The notes under the pieces are model-generated. The model was not told where the DNA came from. It ran no database searches and worked only from the letters and a program-made list of their open reading frames with translations. Below are positions 54,874-64,000 of a stretch of DNA of 64,000 nt, piece after piece. The position numbers were made by a program, and so were the translations under genes. How positions within the stretch are numbered: position 1 is the first letter of the stretch; each line of letters starts with the position of its first letter. The stretch is from Paraburkholderia kirstenboschensis (GTDB lineage Bacteria > Pseudomonadota > Gammaproteobacteria > Burkholderiales > Burkholderiaceae): assembly GCF_904848585.1 (NCBI RefSeq), contig NZ_CAJHCR010000025.1, positions 1-64,000 on the forward strand. The letters run 5' to 3'.

Positions 54874-55720
54874 GTGAACCTCCCATTGCTTAGGCCGCAA
54901 CGCGACCTTCGCGATCGACGACAGCAACTCTTGACGAAGAGAGCTGGATGAAATTTGCTGGGCAGGATCGGATCCGGTCCAGCACAGCAAGCACGCCGGA
55001 CCGGTGTTCGGCGCGGGCGCCGTTTGGGAATTCGGCAGAGGCCAGCGTCGACGGACACGCAAGGCGCCCCTGCGCTGGCAACGCCCGCGATCGTAGACCT
55101 GAGTGATATCGTAGGTCGGTTTAATTAAAAGATCCTCTCGGCGTGACGCTACCGGTCGGATTTGGAACGGACCTCGGCCGTGGTCCTCGAAAGGCGATGG
55201 TCAAAAGCCTCATGACTTCTCGTGGCAGAGCGCGAAAGACGAGATGTTTCCTATCGCAGCATGTCTTCGAAGAAACAGCCTCTGCCTCGAAATAGGGCGC
55301 AGCCGGCGTCCCTTGCGTCGGTAAATTGTTTTGCTGGCAGGCGGCCTGCTTCGTCCCGCAGCCGGGGTTCAGTTAAGAAATTCCTACCGGACGCGCGTAA
55401 ATAAACGCTTCGATTAAATCCGCGGTCCTCGTGAATGACTGGTTCCTGGAATCAGGTCTGTCTCTTGTTGGTCGAAAGTACGCATCCATCGAAGACCATA
55501 GCAGCCGTTCGCGGTTGTTTTCGGCGAACGACCGGTCTGCAGCAGTGAGCGGGCATATCAGCGTCGATACACGAACGTCGGCTCAGGCCGAATGGACTTG
55601 TCGTCATTCCGAAAGACATGGACACCCTGGAAGCTGGCGTTAACCTCTCGTGAGTACCACAGGGTGTTGAGGGTCGCGAGGCGCCTGTTAGATTGATATT
55701 CCCTTTGTCTCGTCTAAGTT
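54874..55720. other. no convincing gene
   Basis: About 850 bases contain only short frames. The sequence around 55500-55640 has the look of degraded dispersed repeats, but I could not match it to another place in the window. Confidence 0.4.
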
Positions 55721-56395
55721 TCAGGCGCTTAGCGGTTGTTTGAACGGCTGTGCGTCAGCTCGCCGACCAAGCGTGGATTCCGCTCGACGCTGGAGCGACG
55801 CCTTGCGCTTTTCTTCAACGGTCGCGATGAAGTCGGACAGTTCTCGCTCCATGGCTGAATCTTTGGCACCCGGTTTCCACGTCGCGGCACCGTGCCGGCG
55901 GCGCGTGGTCCTAGCCAGCGCTAGTGCTGACATCGCGGCCTTCGCACATTCATATTCGACCTGACCGCAAAGGTCCATCGGCTCGCCGAACTCCCCAAAT
56001 GCCTCCACGTACTCTCGGGCAGCGTGCACTGTAGCCGGGTACTCACGCAGCTCGGAGATAACTCGGCGGCTCAGGACGTGCCACTGCAGCTTGTCCGGAT
56101 AGGCAAAAGCAGGGATGGACACGCCCTTGCTGGCTTCGCGGCTGATAGGGCCGACCGGCTCCGCTGCCGCCCAAACGGCCTTATGCATCATTGTCCGACA
56201 GGTTCGAGCGTAGCTTTCCAGCGATAACGCCAACTCCAGTGCAGTGTCGCGCCGCTGACGCCTGCGCTCCCGCGCATCCCGCGCCGAAATCCACGCTAGC
56301 GTTACGACAGAGCCAACTGCCGCTGACGCTAGCGCCAAAGTCATCGGAGCGTTCCAGCTAAGTCGCTGGAGATATTCAAGCCATTCCTGTCGCAT
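55721..56395 (-). CDS. membrane-anchored hypothetical protein
   Basis: The 224-residue product starts at an ATG with GAGG eight bases upstream. One hydrophobic helix at about residues 16-36 (APMTLALASAAVGSVVTLAW) is followed by a positively charged stretch (SARDARERRRQRRD), so the bulk should lie in the cytoplasm. The rest is helical and charged (TALELALSLESYARTCRTMM, VHAAREYVEAFGEFGEPMDL), ending in a Lys/Arg-rich tail. I recognise no family. Composition and the ribosome site support a real gene. Confidence 0.7.
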   Translation of the reverse strand: MRQEWLEYLQRLSWNAPMTLALASAAVGSVVTLAWISARDARERRRQRRDTALELALSLESYARTCRTMMHKAVWAAAEPVGPISREASKGVSIPAFAYPDKLQWHVLSRRVISELREYPATVHAAREYVEAFGEFGEPMDLCGQVEYECAKAAMSALALARTTRRRHGAATWKPGAKDSAMERELSDFIATVEEKRKASLQRRAESTLGRRADAQPFKQPLSA

Positions 56396-57040
56396 ACGAA
56401 GCGCCTCGGAGAAAGAGGTGCACAGTGTATAAGCAATCGTTTGCGGGAGTATTCAGCGCAAAAAATGCGGTGTGCATTTTCCCCACAAACGCTTCGATCG
56501 GGCGACGCCCATCTTGACAGATCGGGCCGAACCCTCGCACTCGTCCACCCACCATGGGAGGGGCCATCAAAAGTTTGACGCTGCTTTACTTCTTAAGCGG
56601 ACGGGGCGGCGGCATTGGACCGAACGGCGGCAACGAGTCCGCCTGTCGCCGCTCATGGCAAGAGCCGTTCGATTGCCAGACGATCGACAAGGTTCGGCCA
56701 GGAGCCGCCTTTCGCCATCACCATCACTCGGCCGTTTGAACGCCTGCTTCGCCCCGGACAGCGGACCTCGAAGTTCCAATTCAGTCAGACAGGCTACCGC
56801 TGTGGACCAAGTGCTTACGAAGAACGCGCTGGTCTGACGAACGGCCACTTTCCAAATATCGATCGGAAGTAATGTACGCCAAGCCTCCGTCTCCAGCGAC
56901 GTTGCCAATGCCAGATCGAACATACGGGCGCGCATGTTCTGATGCCCTTCCATTGGCAGTTCACGCAAGGACCTTCGGCGCTGAGTTTCTGCTCATTCAT
57001 TAGCGCGATGGCGGATGGGCGGTGAGCGCGTCGAAGGCTC
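56396..57040. other. no convincing gene
   Basis: About 650 bases have short overlapping frames on both strands. None has a ribosome site with a recognised product. Confidence 0.4.
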
Positions 57041-57350
57041 TCTTATGTGGGCGGCAGAATTCGCGCCCACTTTGATGACAGTCAGGTTACTGCTTTGTAC
57101 CGAGGAATAAACGCCAGCATTCGCAGGTGTTTGAAGCTCGGCATGCATGGCCGTGCCACTGACCAACGCGACGCCCGATGCAGAGGGTGTGGGGATACGC
57201 GCACGAGCCAGCTCGGAACTTGATCGTCACGTCGTACACGTTACCCCAGGCGTGGGGCTTGATGGACCCGGTGAAGGCGCAACCAGTCCCGGTCCCTGTG
57301 ATTGAGCCATTGGCATCAGCCGTGATCGTGACGCTAGGAAGTGCTCGTTA
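57041..57350 (-). pseudogene. remnant of an exported beta-rich protein
   Basis: The minus strand reads LPSVTITADANGSITGTGTG, CAFTGSIKPHAWGNVYDVTI and KFRAGSCAYPHT. One base later another frame continues SASGVALVSGTAMHAELQTP and ANAGVYSSVQSSNLTVIKVG. The Gly-x-Gly-Cys-x-phi-x-Gly pattern belongs to secreted domains of unknown function. The frameshift and the missing start show decay. It lies just downstream of the TpsA-like gene on the same strand. Confidence 0.5.
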
Positions 57351-57564
57351 ACGACAGTAGCGAACACTCCGCGTAGCTGGGTCGAACTGGGCCGGTCGTC
57401 GTCCGGCCCAGTTGGGCCACAACAGGTCATACGACGTGCCGGCGCGGATCGTCGACACCCGGTGAGACGCCGCAGATGCCGAACATGTCAGCGGCGTCCC
57501 CGTAGATGGCGCCGGCTGACGCGGCGCGGTCAACTGGGTGCACGCCGCGGCTTCTCAGTCGCGC

Positions 57565-60081
57565 TTACTGGCCCAGTTGCCAGCGCAGGATAGGGTGGGT
57601 CGCGCCGGCCGGCATGACCCACGCGCCCGTTGGACTGAAGTCCCACGATGCGTCAAAACTTGTTGGGTTACTCATTTGGGCAGTTGTGAGGCCGTTTGAC
57701 GGGGGCAGTTGGGCGCCGGTCCCGGCGCTGACGGTTCGGGTCGTCGCCTGTTTGTCCCAGTAGACGTTCGTTGCGATCGTCGCGTTGGCGGCTGGCAAGT
57801 TATAGGCTGCGATGCCGCCGAAACTGGTGAAACTATCGGGCGGGCTGCAGCAATAGCCTTGAACCAGCCCCGCCGCAAACGACTGCTCGATCACGCCGGA
57901 ATTGGCGTAAACCAGTCCTCCAGCGCTAAACGGCTGGTAGGTTACGCCCGTCGCGTAGGATTGCGACACGGTACCTGAGTTAGAGCCGACCAATCCGCCC
58001 GCGGCCCCATGGATCCCTCCGCTGACACTCCCGGTCGCATAGGATTGCAGAATGGTTCCGTAGTTCGCGCCAACGAGGCCGCCAAGCGTCCCGGCGCTAC
58101 CAACCCCTGCGCTGCTCGAGGATCGTTCGATCAGACCGTCATTGCGCCCCACCAGTCCGCCGAGCGGGGAGCCCTCGAACGAGGGGGATCCCCTCGAGCC
58201 ACTCGTGTAAGTGTAGGTGATCAAGCCCAGGTTTTGCCCGGCCAGAATCCCGTACGGGACATTGTCGTAGTTATATCCGGTGAGGTCGCTGTTCGTCATG
58301 CCAACATTGCGCACGACGCCCCTGGGGCCGATGACGCCGAACAGGCCGAACGCGAGGGCGTGTGAGGGCGAGTAAAACTCTTTCTGGCTGAAATGATCGA
58401 TGACATGACCCATGCCGTCGAACTGACCCGAGAACGGGGTTGCTGCGCTGCCAAGCGACGCAAAGTCGACGCCGGAGGAGGAGGGCGGGTAAGTTGATAG
58501 AATCGTCGCACTCGCGTCAATATCCTTGCCGAGCGCGTAATTGCCGGCAAGATCGAGCGATATGTTCTGCAAATCGGCCACCGAATTGACCAGCTTGTAG
58601 CCGGTCACTTGCGTCACGAGACCGCTATAAGGCGCGGCCGTCCACGCGCTATTCGCGAGGATCGTGCCCGGGTTGTAGCTGCCGTTCATGTCGTACAGCG
58701 CGCTGACGGTGCCGGTACTGCGCGACCAGTCGATCGTGCCGTAATTGGTCACGCTGCCGGTGTTGTCGACGCCCGAAGCGTCGGCGCGCAGCGTCAGATT
58801 ACCCGCGCCGTCGTTCGCGATCGTCGTGCCGGTCGTGACGGAGACATGGCGATATGCCGCAAGCGTGAGCGACGCCGGGCCCTGCCAGCGCAGGCTCGAA
58901 GCGATGCCCAGGTCGCCCGTTGCGCCGTTGCCGCCCGTGGTCGTGACATCGACCGAGGTGCCTGCGCTCAGGCTGCGCTGCAACGTCCGTGCGGCGGCGT
59001 CATCAATGGACCACTCAGGAGTCGATACATTCCACTGGCCCGCGTGAACCGCGGCGTGCCTGCCGAACGCCAGCTGCGCCGCCTGCGTGTCGACCGTGCC
59101 GCCGCTGCCGTCGGCATTCGTTGCTGCGATCCTGCCTTGTTGCCTGACGAGGCCGCTGTCCGCGATGAGCCAGACGTGGCCATCGCGCGTTGCCGTGCCC
59201 GTTGCGCGGATGCGCATGCCGCCGCCCGCGAGCGCGTAGACGTTCCCGTCGGCAGCCTGAAGACTGACCTGCGCGGCCTTGATGCGCCCCTCATTGACGA
59301 CGGTGCCGTGACTGCCTGCCTGCACGAATACCTGCCTGCTGCTGGCCGAGTCCTGCAACAGCACCGTCTCTCCCGCCGCCAGTTCGACCGTGCCGCTGGG
59401 CGCTTTTACCGTGCCCGCGTTGATGACTGCCTGACGCGCGATGAGGAACACATCGCCGCCGCTCGAACTGATTCTGCCGAGGTTGATCACGCTCGCGTCC
59501 GACGTGCCCGACAGCGTCAGTGCATCGCCGCCTTTGATGAAGGCGTCGTTGCAGATATCCAGGGTGGACGCGACGAAACGTCCGCCCGTGCTAACCACGC
59601 CCGAGGGCCCCACGAGGATGCCTTGCGGATTGATCAGGTAGAGGCTGCCGGTGGCGGTGAGCTTGCCAAGGATCGATGACGGATCGCCGCCCGTTACACG
59701 GTTCAGCGTCGCGCCCGACCCGTTGTTGAAGGCGACGGTGTTGCCGTTACCAATCGAGAAGCTGTGCCAGTCAATCACGCCGCGGGACGAGGACTGGTCG
59801 ATCGTCAGCGAAGTGGTGCCGCTCGTCATCGCGCCCTGGCCCCGGACGAAGGCGCCGCCCTGCGGCAGTGGTCCGGCCGCTTGGGCCATCGGCACGCACC
59901 ACGCGGCGAGCGCGAACTGCACCCATAGCGCAAGCGGCAGCGGGCGCAGGACACGCTTCCATGCCGAAGGCCGGGACCGAGGCGCGATGCGTGCCGCGCC
60001 GGCATACGCCAGCGTAAAGGTCGGCCCGTTGCGCGGGGGTAGCGGCGACTGGATCGCCAGTCTGATTGAACGACGCGACAT
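57565..60081 (-). CDS. TpsA-like exoprotein with haemagglutinin domain and GLUG repeats
   Basis: The ATG at 60081 follows GGGAGGG and gives 838 residues. A long basic N-terminus precedes the signal helix (PLALWVQFALAAWCVPMAQA), as in two-partner secretion proteins. The TPS domain follows: GAMTSGTTSLTIDQSSSRGV, WHSFSIGNGNTVAFNNGSGA and SLYLINPQGILVGPSG, where NPQGI stands for the usual NPNGI. A beta-helical stretch comes next. The C-terminal 300 residues carry GLUG motifs (LGGLVGANYGTILQSYATGS and neighbours). It is probably exported to the cell surface as an adhesin. No TpsB transporter gene lies within the window, so it depends on one elsewhere. Confidence 0.87.
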   Translation of the reverse strand: MSRRSIRLAIQSPLPPRNGPTFTLAYAGAARIAPRSRPSAWKRVLRPLPLALWVQFALAAWCVPMAQAAGPLPQGGAFVRGQGAMTSGTTSLTIDQSSSRGVIDWHSFSIGNGNTVAFNNGSGATLNRVTGGDPSSILGKLTATGSLYLINPQGILVGPSGVVSTGGRFVASTLDICNDAFIKGGDALTLSGTSDASVINLGRISSSGGDVFLIARQAVINAGTVKAPSGTVELAAGETVLLQDSASSRQVFVQAGSHGTVVNEGRIKAAQVSLQAADGNVYALAGGGMRIRATGTATRDGHVWLIADSGLVRQQGRIAATNADGSGGTVDTQAAQLAFGRHAAVHAGQWNVSTPEWSIDDAAARTLQRSLSAGTSVDVTTTGGNGATGDLGIASSLRWQGPASLTLAAYRHVSVTTGTTIANDGAGNLTLRADASGVDNTGSVTNYGTIDWSRSTGTVSALYDMNGSYNPGTILANSAWTAAPYSGLVTQVTGYKLVNSVADLQNISLDLAGNYALGKDIDASATILSTYPPSSSGVDFASLGSAATPFSGQFDGMGHVIDHFSQKEFYSPSHALAFGLFGVIGPRGVVRNVGMTNSDLTGYNYDNVPYGILAGQNLGLITYTYTSGSRGSPSFEGSPLGGLVGRNDGLIERSSSSAGVGSAGTLGGLVGANYGTILQSYATGSVSGGIHGAAGGLVGSNSGTVSQSYATGVTYQPFSAGGLVYANSGVIEQSFAAGLVQGYCCSPPDSFTSFGGIAAYNLPAANATIATNVYWDKQATTRTVSAGTGAQLPPSNGLTTAQMSNPTSFDASWDFSPTGAWVMPAGATHPILRWQLGQ

Positions 60082-60573
60082 AATCCCTCCCGAAACGTGG
60101 TTCGTGGAAAGTCGTTGTCGCGGAACGCAGTTTGTTGCGACCAGGCAAGGCGCGAAAGCCGCCATACCGCACAACACAGCCTAATGGTAGCAGCGCGTTT
60201 CGAAAGACCAACCGGTATTCGCGCATCCCCCGGTGCTTGCTGGTACATCTTCAAGCGGGGACGTGTGTCGGTCGCCGCGGCGGCAGGAACGGCAGTTCCA
60301 CCCTCGAAAGCTGCCGTTCAGCTAGTGCGGGATCCAACGGCCGGATCGGGTCGGGTCCTGCCTTATCCATGAGAGCCGCGCCGAGGGGGATCAATGCGCC
60401 CGGTCCTCAGGCGCTGGTCGGCCATGAAGCGACGTTCGACGCTCCGGCCAAGATCGTCAACAATATCGCAGCATGCCGATACGGAATCGCAGTGCCGAAA
60501 ATTGCGGGTCTCCACGGTCCATTGACGTAACCTATCGTTTTCGCGCCCTCTCATGCGCGACTGGAGCGATCGT
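60082..60573. other. upstream region of divergent genes
   Basis: About 490 bases between the TpsA-like gene and the GST gene contain no supported frame. CGGCCATGAAGCG at about 60418-60430 is also found at 27070-27082, hinting at a shared dispersed repeat. Confidence 0.4.
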
Positions 60574-61215
60574 GTGACGACAACCGAAATGGTCAAGCTG
60601 TACGGAGCCGCATGGAGTGTGTACGTGCGGGTCGCTCGGCTGGCTCTGGAAGAGAAGCAGATCAAATACAGCTTGGTTGAGGTAGATGTATTCGCAGAGA
60701 CCGGCGTTCCACAGGAGCACTTGAAGCGTCACCCGTTCGGTCGCATTCCGGCCTTCCAGCATGGTGATTTCCATCTTTACGAGACGGGCGCCATCGTTCG
60801 CTACATCGACGACGCTTTCCCCGGGTGCAAACTGCAGCCGACAAGTCCGAAAGCTCGCGCCAAGGTAAACCAGATTGTTGGAATACTGGATGCCTATGCG
60901 TATCGAACGCTTGTTTGGAACATATACGTTGAACGCGTGGTTTCAGCTCGCCAAGGCCGGTTAGCAAATGAGAAGACGATCGCCGCCGCCCTGCCGCGTG
61001 CCGCTGTATGTTTATCTGAGCTGACCCGGCTGTCCGACGACCGGGGGTTCCTGATCGGTGACAAGGCGACACTTGCTGACCTGTACGCTGCCCCGATGTT
61101 TGCGTACTTCATGCAAACCCCCGAAGCGGCGTTGCTGATGGAAGGGCACGAAAAGCTGATCCATTGGTGGCACCGATTTGCGACTCGCGACAGCATGTTG
61201 CGAACACGGCCGTGA
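60574..61215 (+). CDS. glutathione S-transferase
   Basis: The GTG at 60574 has GGAG seven bases upstream and begins MTTTEMVKLYGAAWSVYVRV, giving 213 residues; ATG starts at 60553 and 60589 lack ribosome sites. The thioredoxin-like N-domain contains VKLYGAAWSVYVRVARLALE, the cis-Pro segment FGRIPAFQHGDFHLYETGAI and the glutathione-contact motif ETGAIVRYID. The helical C-domain has GDKATLADLYAAPMFAYF, the usual N-capping motif. The active-site hydroxyl is probably the Ser in WSVYVR. The enzyme conjugates glutathione to electrophiles in the cytoplasm; the substrate is unknown. Confidence 0.9.
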   Translation: MTTTEMVKLYGAAWSVYVRVARLALEEKQIKYSLVEVDVFAETGVPQEHLKRHPFGRIPAFQHGDFHLYETGAIVRYIDDAFPGCKLQPTSPKARAKVNQIVGILDAYAYRTLVWNIYVERVVSARQGRLANEKTIAAALPRAAVCLSELTRLSDDRGFLIGDKATLADLYAAPMFAYFMQTPEAALLMEGHEKLIHWWHRFATRDSMLRTRP

Positions 61216-61421
61216 GCGACGATCGTCAAGTCATGGCCAATTTGAGCCGTTCGTGGTTGAGCCTGAATCGGTGACCATCTTGAGATCGCCATTGACAGCT
61301 ACGCTCTAGAACGGCAATCTCCAGTCATGAACTACGACGCGCGCAATTTCATGATGTGCACCATGACCTCCACTGGCGAGTCGTGGGAATCGTGACGTTC
61401 ATACATCCATAGATTTCCTCA

Positions 61422-61449
61422 ACGGCCCCGCCAGTCATGACGGGGCCGT
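61422..61449 (+). terminator. hairpin between the GST and acetyltransferase genes
   Basis: ACGGCCCCG at 61422-61430 pairs perfectly with CGGGGCCGT at 61441-61449 around a 10-base loop and is followed by GTCTTTG. The T-run is weak, so termination efficiency is uncertain. It could end the GST transcript. Confidence 0.6.
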
Positions 61450-61577
61450 GTCTTTGCAACTGCTCCGTTTTGTATTGGCTCAAATAGGAGCGGTTGCATG
61501 CAGGACAAAGTATGTGTTTCCGAGCTTCTGAGTCTTATCGACGCCTGGTCTTGGCCGATCGCGCCGAGGAGCTCCCC

Positions 61578-62051
61578 ATGCTAACGATACGCAAGGCTAC
61601 CAGCGGCGACGTGCTTGATGCGTGGGATATTCGCAGGACTTCGGTGCTCGCTGCGTGTGCTGAACATTATCCAAAAGCATCCCTGTTGGCGTGGGTTGAT
61701 GGCTCACCGACTGACAAATGGGCCAGCGTTGTCGAACGCGACTTTTACGTAGTCGTCGATGAAGGACTGATCGTTGGCACAGGGATGCTTACCGCCGCAA
61801 GCGGGCAGGTAGATGCCATCTTCGTCCGGCCGTCTCACATGGGGCGCGGTATTGGACGCAAGATGCTGTACTCGCTCGAAGCGTTGGCTCGCGATCACGG
61901 GGTTGCCTCGATGCGGCTCGATGCCACGCTGAACGCGGCACCGTTTTATCGTTGTTGTGGTTGGTCAGGGGATTCGATTTCGACGTATCGAACGTCCCGC
62001 GGACTGGAATTGGCTTGCGTGCCGATGACTAAGCGTGTTGCCCTGCCGTAG
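61578..62051 (+). CDS. GNAT-family N-acetyltransferase
   Basis: The ATG at 61578 has GAGGAG upstream and gives 157 residues beginning MLTIRKATSGDVLDAWDIRR. The frame is open further upstream without a start site. The central fold shows DFYVVVDEGLIVGTGMLTAA and VDAIFVRPSHMGRGIGRKML; the last includes the acetyl-CoA loop R-x-x-G-x-G/A (HMGRGIGRK). VASMRLDATLNAAPFYRCCGW closes the domain. It acetylates an unknown amine in the cytoplasm. A complete small GNAT protein with no obvious partner. Confidence 0.88.
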   Translation: MLTIRKATSGDVLDAWDIRRTSVLAACAEHYPKASLLAWVDGSPTDKWASVVERDFYVVVDEGLIVGTGMLTAASGQVDAIFVRPSHMGRGIGRKMLYSLEALARDHGVASMRLDATLNAAPFYRCCGWSGDSISTYRTSRGLELACVPMTKRVALP

Positions 62052-62836
62052 CTTCGATCCCACGCCGACTGCTGCCGCTCGCAGTCGGAGAAACAAGATG
62101 CGGAATGGCCGCAATTGGGAACGCAGACCGTCGTGGGTCGACTAGAAGCAGGCCCCGCCGCGCGAGGCTGTGGAGATCGCCGCGCAGGCCGAGCTTCCGT
62201 GTCCGGCCAGAAGCCGACGGTCGACACGGGTGGCTAGATCGTCGACACCCATTAGCGGGCCTGGTGTCAAGCGAGCGAACAATACCGTCGGCCACGGTCA
62301 AATGAGCCTCGCCTGCGTCTCGCAACGCGCGCGAATTCTCCTCCGGGCACGCGCGGACACCTGCTGCCGGGCCCTCCAGACCGGATGCGCAACCGGAAAC
62401 GGGGACTTCAACGTCCGGTTCCTGCACAGCGGCTTTCCGGCAGGTGTGCCGCCGCAGGCTGGGAAATAGCATCAATGCGCTGCTGAGCGTGCCGTCAAGA
62501 TTCGGAAGGCAATGTACGTTAGCTTCCCTGGGCGAATCGCGAAATCAGCAGCCCGACGACCTATGAGGCTTTAGCCGGTTGGCCATGTTAGCGCTGTTGT
62601 GGATGAAAGCACGCGGAACGGCGCCCAGTGCGATCAAGGGTAACGGGTGCGGTCAAGAAACGGATTTTTTGTACGCTAGCAGCAACGCCGCCGGGTTAGG
62701 TATCCTCGATCTTCGCGATCCGCCGCGCTTTCTGAATCGCGAATTAGATGTCGTTCCCGAGACGTTGAGCACGGCTAGCCCTCCGCCGTAAGCATTGGCT
62801 TGTATCGGACTGACTAGGAAACTGGAGAAGACTAAC
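62052..62836. other. no convincing gene
   Basis: Nearly 800 bases show several open frames on both strands (for example 62029-62475 minus and 62579-62791 plus), none with a good ribosome site or recognised product. The right end is the upstream region of the peptidase gene. Confidence 0.4.
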
Positions 62837-63838
62837 GTGCGACGAATTCTTGCGATCGGAGGTTTCACTACAGACGAAGGCTTCTCGCTGACTGCTGCCT
62901 ATATTCGAGACCTTACGGGGAAAGCAAAACCTCGAGTGTGTTTGCTGTCGACCCCAGCCGGTGATCCGCCAATGCTTATCCGTAACTTCGAAGACACGTA
63001 CGGAAAGCTCGGTTTCGAGACATCAAACGTTTCCTTCTTCGGTCCTGCAGGGACCAACTTCGTGAGTCCGGACGATGCGGCGGAGCACCTGCTGAAGCAG
63101 GACGCGATCTTTGTCAGCGGGGGCAATCCCCGTTGCGCTGTGGGATTGTGGAAAGAGTGGGGTCTGGATTCAGTCCTCAGGGAAGCGTGGCAGCGCGGTG
63201 TCCTGTTGTCGGGTATTAGCGCCGGCGCGAATTGCTGGTTCAAACATTCCATTCCGCCACCGCATAAGAAGCGCGCTCTGCCGCTCGAGCACCTCCTCGG
63301 GTTGCTGCCAGGCAACTGTGCAGTCCATTATCACGCCCGCCGGCAAGAGACATGGGAAACAATGCGAATGCTCGACGTTCCCTCTGCGATCGCGATAGAC
63401 GATGATGCGGCGGTACTGTATGAGGGGGATGTTATTGCCGAGGTCCTCTCGTGGCGGGAGGGTGCCACCGCTTACCAACTGGAGTCGCAGTCAACGGGGG
63501 TTGACGAGCACGCGCTCAGGCCGAGAGTTATTGGTTCGGTTTCCCGTGAACCGGAGCGTCAGCCGGTATTTGTGGACGTCGAGTTGAAGCGGGCCTGTGT
63601 CGGGCGCTTCGAACTGATGAACCCGCTGCAGGTGCTCATCACGATTGAAGGTGAGCAACTGTTTGCTCAGTATGGGGCTCAACCGAAACTTGAGATTTTC
63701 CCGGAAAGCGAAAATCGATATTTCCTGAAGGCAGTTAGCGCGCAAGTCACCTTTGATAGAGACCCTGACGGAAAGGTCACGTCTCTTGTACATCACCAGA
63801 ACGGGCGCGACGCACACGGTGTGAGACTCGGAGACTAG
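62837..63838 (+). CDS. peptidase S51 fused to a DUF3471-like domain
   Basis: GTG at 62837, after GGAGAAGACTAAC, starts a 333-residue protein with MRRILAIGGF, the usual first strand of peptidase S51 (dipeptidase E/cyanophycinase-like). The nucleophile elbow is GISAGAN with Ser128, and VHYHAR near 163-168 is the likely His site; IFVSGGN precedes them. S51 enzymes end near residue 230. Here a second domain follows at about 245-330: VGRFELMNPLQVLITIEGEQ, LFAQYGAQPKLEIFPESENR and YFLKAVSAQVTFDRD with LVHHQNGRD. That is the DUF3471 pattern seen at the end of beta-lactamase-like proteins. It is probably a cytoplasmic peptidase acting on Asp-containing or beta-linked peptides. Confidence 0.85.
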   Translation: MRRILAIGGFTTDEGFSLTAAYIRDLTGKAKPRVCLLSTPAGDPPMLIRNFEDTYGKLGFETSNVSFFGPAGTNFVSPDDAAEHLLKQDAIFVSGGNPRCAVGLWKEWGLDSVLREAWQRGVLLSGISAGANCWFKHSIPPPHKKRALPLEHLLGLLPGNCAVHYHARRQETWETMRMLDVPSAIAIDDDAAVLYEGDVIAEVLSWREGATAYQLESQSTGVDEHALRPRVIGSVSREPERQPVFVDVELKRACVGRFELMNPLQVLITIEGEQLFAQYGAQPKLEIFPESENRYFLKAVSAQVTFDRDPDGKVTSLVHHQNGRDAHGVRLGD

Positions 63839-64000
63839 ATCTTAACGGACGCTGAGATGGCCCAAGCCGGAACGGCTGTTCACGGTCGATTATGCTCGTG
63901 CATGAAGTGTGAGCCGGGGCGAACAACGTCGACAATCAGCCTTCGAAATTCTCTTACTTCAGACTGACGCAGAAGAGCTATGACAGCAACTGTTACTGAT

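Noticed and set aside
58609..59679. 356-codon plus-strand frame opposite the TpsA-like gene
   Set aside because: The translation is Arg-rich and repetitive without family features, while the minus strand has a signal peptide, TPS domain and GLUG repeats.
1..64000. CRISPR arrays, tRNA or rRNA genes
   Set aside because: I saw no regularly spaced direct repeats and no cloverleaf or ribosomal signature sequences in the gaps; a tRNA scan was not possible by eye over every base.

Overview
The window looks like part of a Burkholderiaceae genome, most likely Paraburkholderia, Caballeronia or Burkholderia. It is GC-rich DNA with strong GGAGG-type ribosome sites. It carries an OpcP-type porin fragment, IS110/IS1111 and IS1182 transposases, and the DUF3141-pta-ackA-fabI operon seen in this group. 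Intact single-copy genes alternate with many broken ones and long empty stretches, which fits an accessory part of a secondary chromosome or megaplasmid. No rRNA, tRNA or CRISPR array was found. All identifications come from reading translations and motifs; no database search was run.

Layout. 0-5 kb: the edge of a possible transposon (repeated GCGAGTTG motifs beside a gene leaving the window), a double-repeat DNA-binding-like protein and a Sel1-repeat protein. 5-9 kb: a SARP/BTAD-AAA-TPR regulator with a frameshifted end, followed by a small DUF4242 protein. 9-17 kb: small secreted proteins, a gamma-glutamyltransferase lipoprotein, a broken haem peroxidase and a methyltransferase-like lipoprotein. 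17-21 kb: the tail of a lost cyclase/ATPase gene, an IS110 remnant fused to an IS1182 transposase, and an FAD oxidoreductase. 21.8-27 kb: a SAM-cyclase-AAA-TPR protein, again followed by a DUF4242 protein, then a methyltransferase.

28-36 kb is a signalling block. It holds two PAS histidine kinases and a minus-strand operon of a ParD-like ribbon-helix-helix protein, a CheB-CheR-PAS-HWE kinase and a FAT GUY-type receiver. 36.5-42.5 kb holds a K+ channel, a beta carbonic anhydrase, several unknown proteins and two remnants. 42.9-45.2 kb is a scar joining a transporter fragment to a regulator fragment. 45.4-50.7 kb is the DUF3141-pta-ackA-fabI operon. 51.4-54.2 kb is an insertion hotspot: a dead IS1182, a beheaded porin, an intact IS1111-group element and an oxidoreductase fragment. 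54-64 kb holds a VOC protein, a membrane-anchored protein, a TpsA-like exoprotein with GLUG repeats, a glutathione S-transferase, a GNAT acetyltransferase and a peptidase S51-DUF3471 fusion.

Themes. Two large AAA/TPR signalling ATPases with different input domains are each followed by a DUF4242 gene, which suggests a recurring two-gene module. The RHH-CheB/CheR/HWE-receiver operon looks like a self-contained signalling unit. The IS1111-group element keeps a long noncoding 3' region that should encode its targeting RNA.
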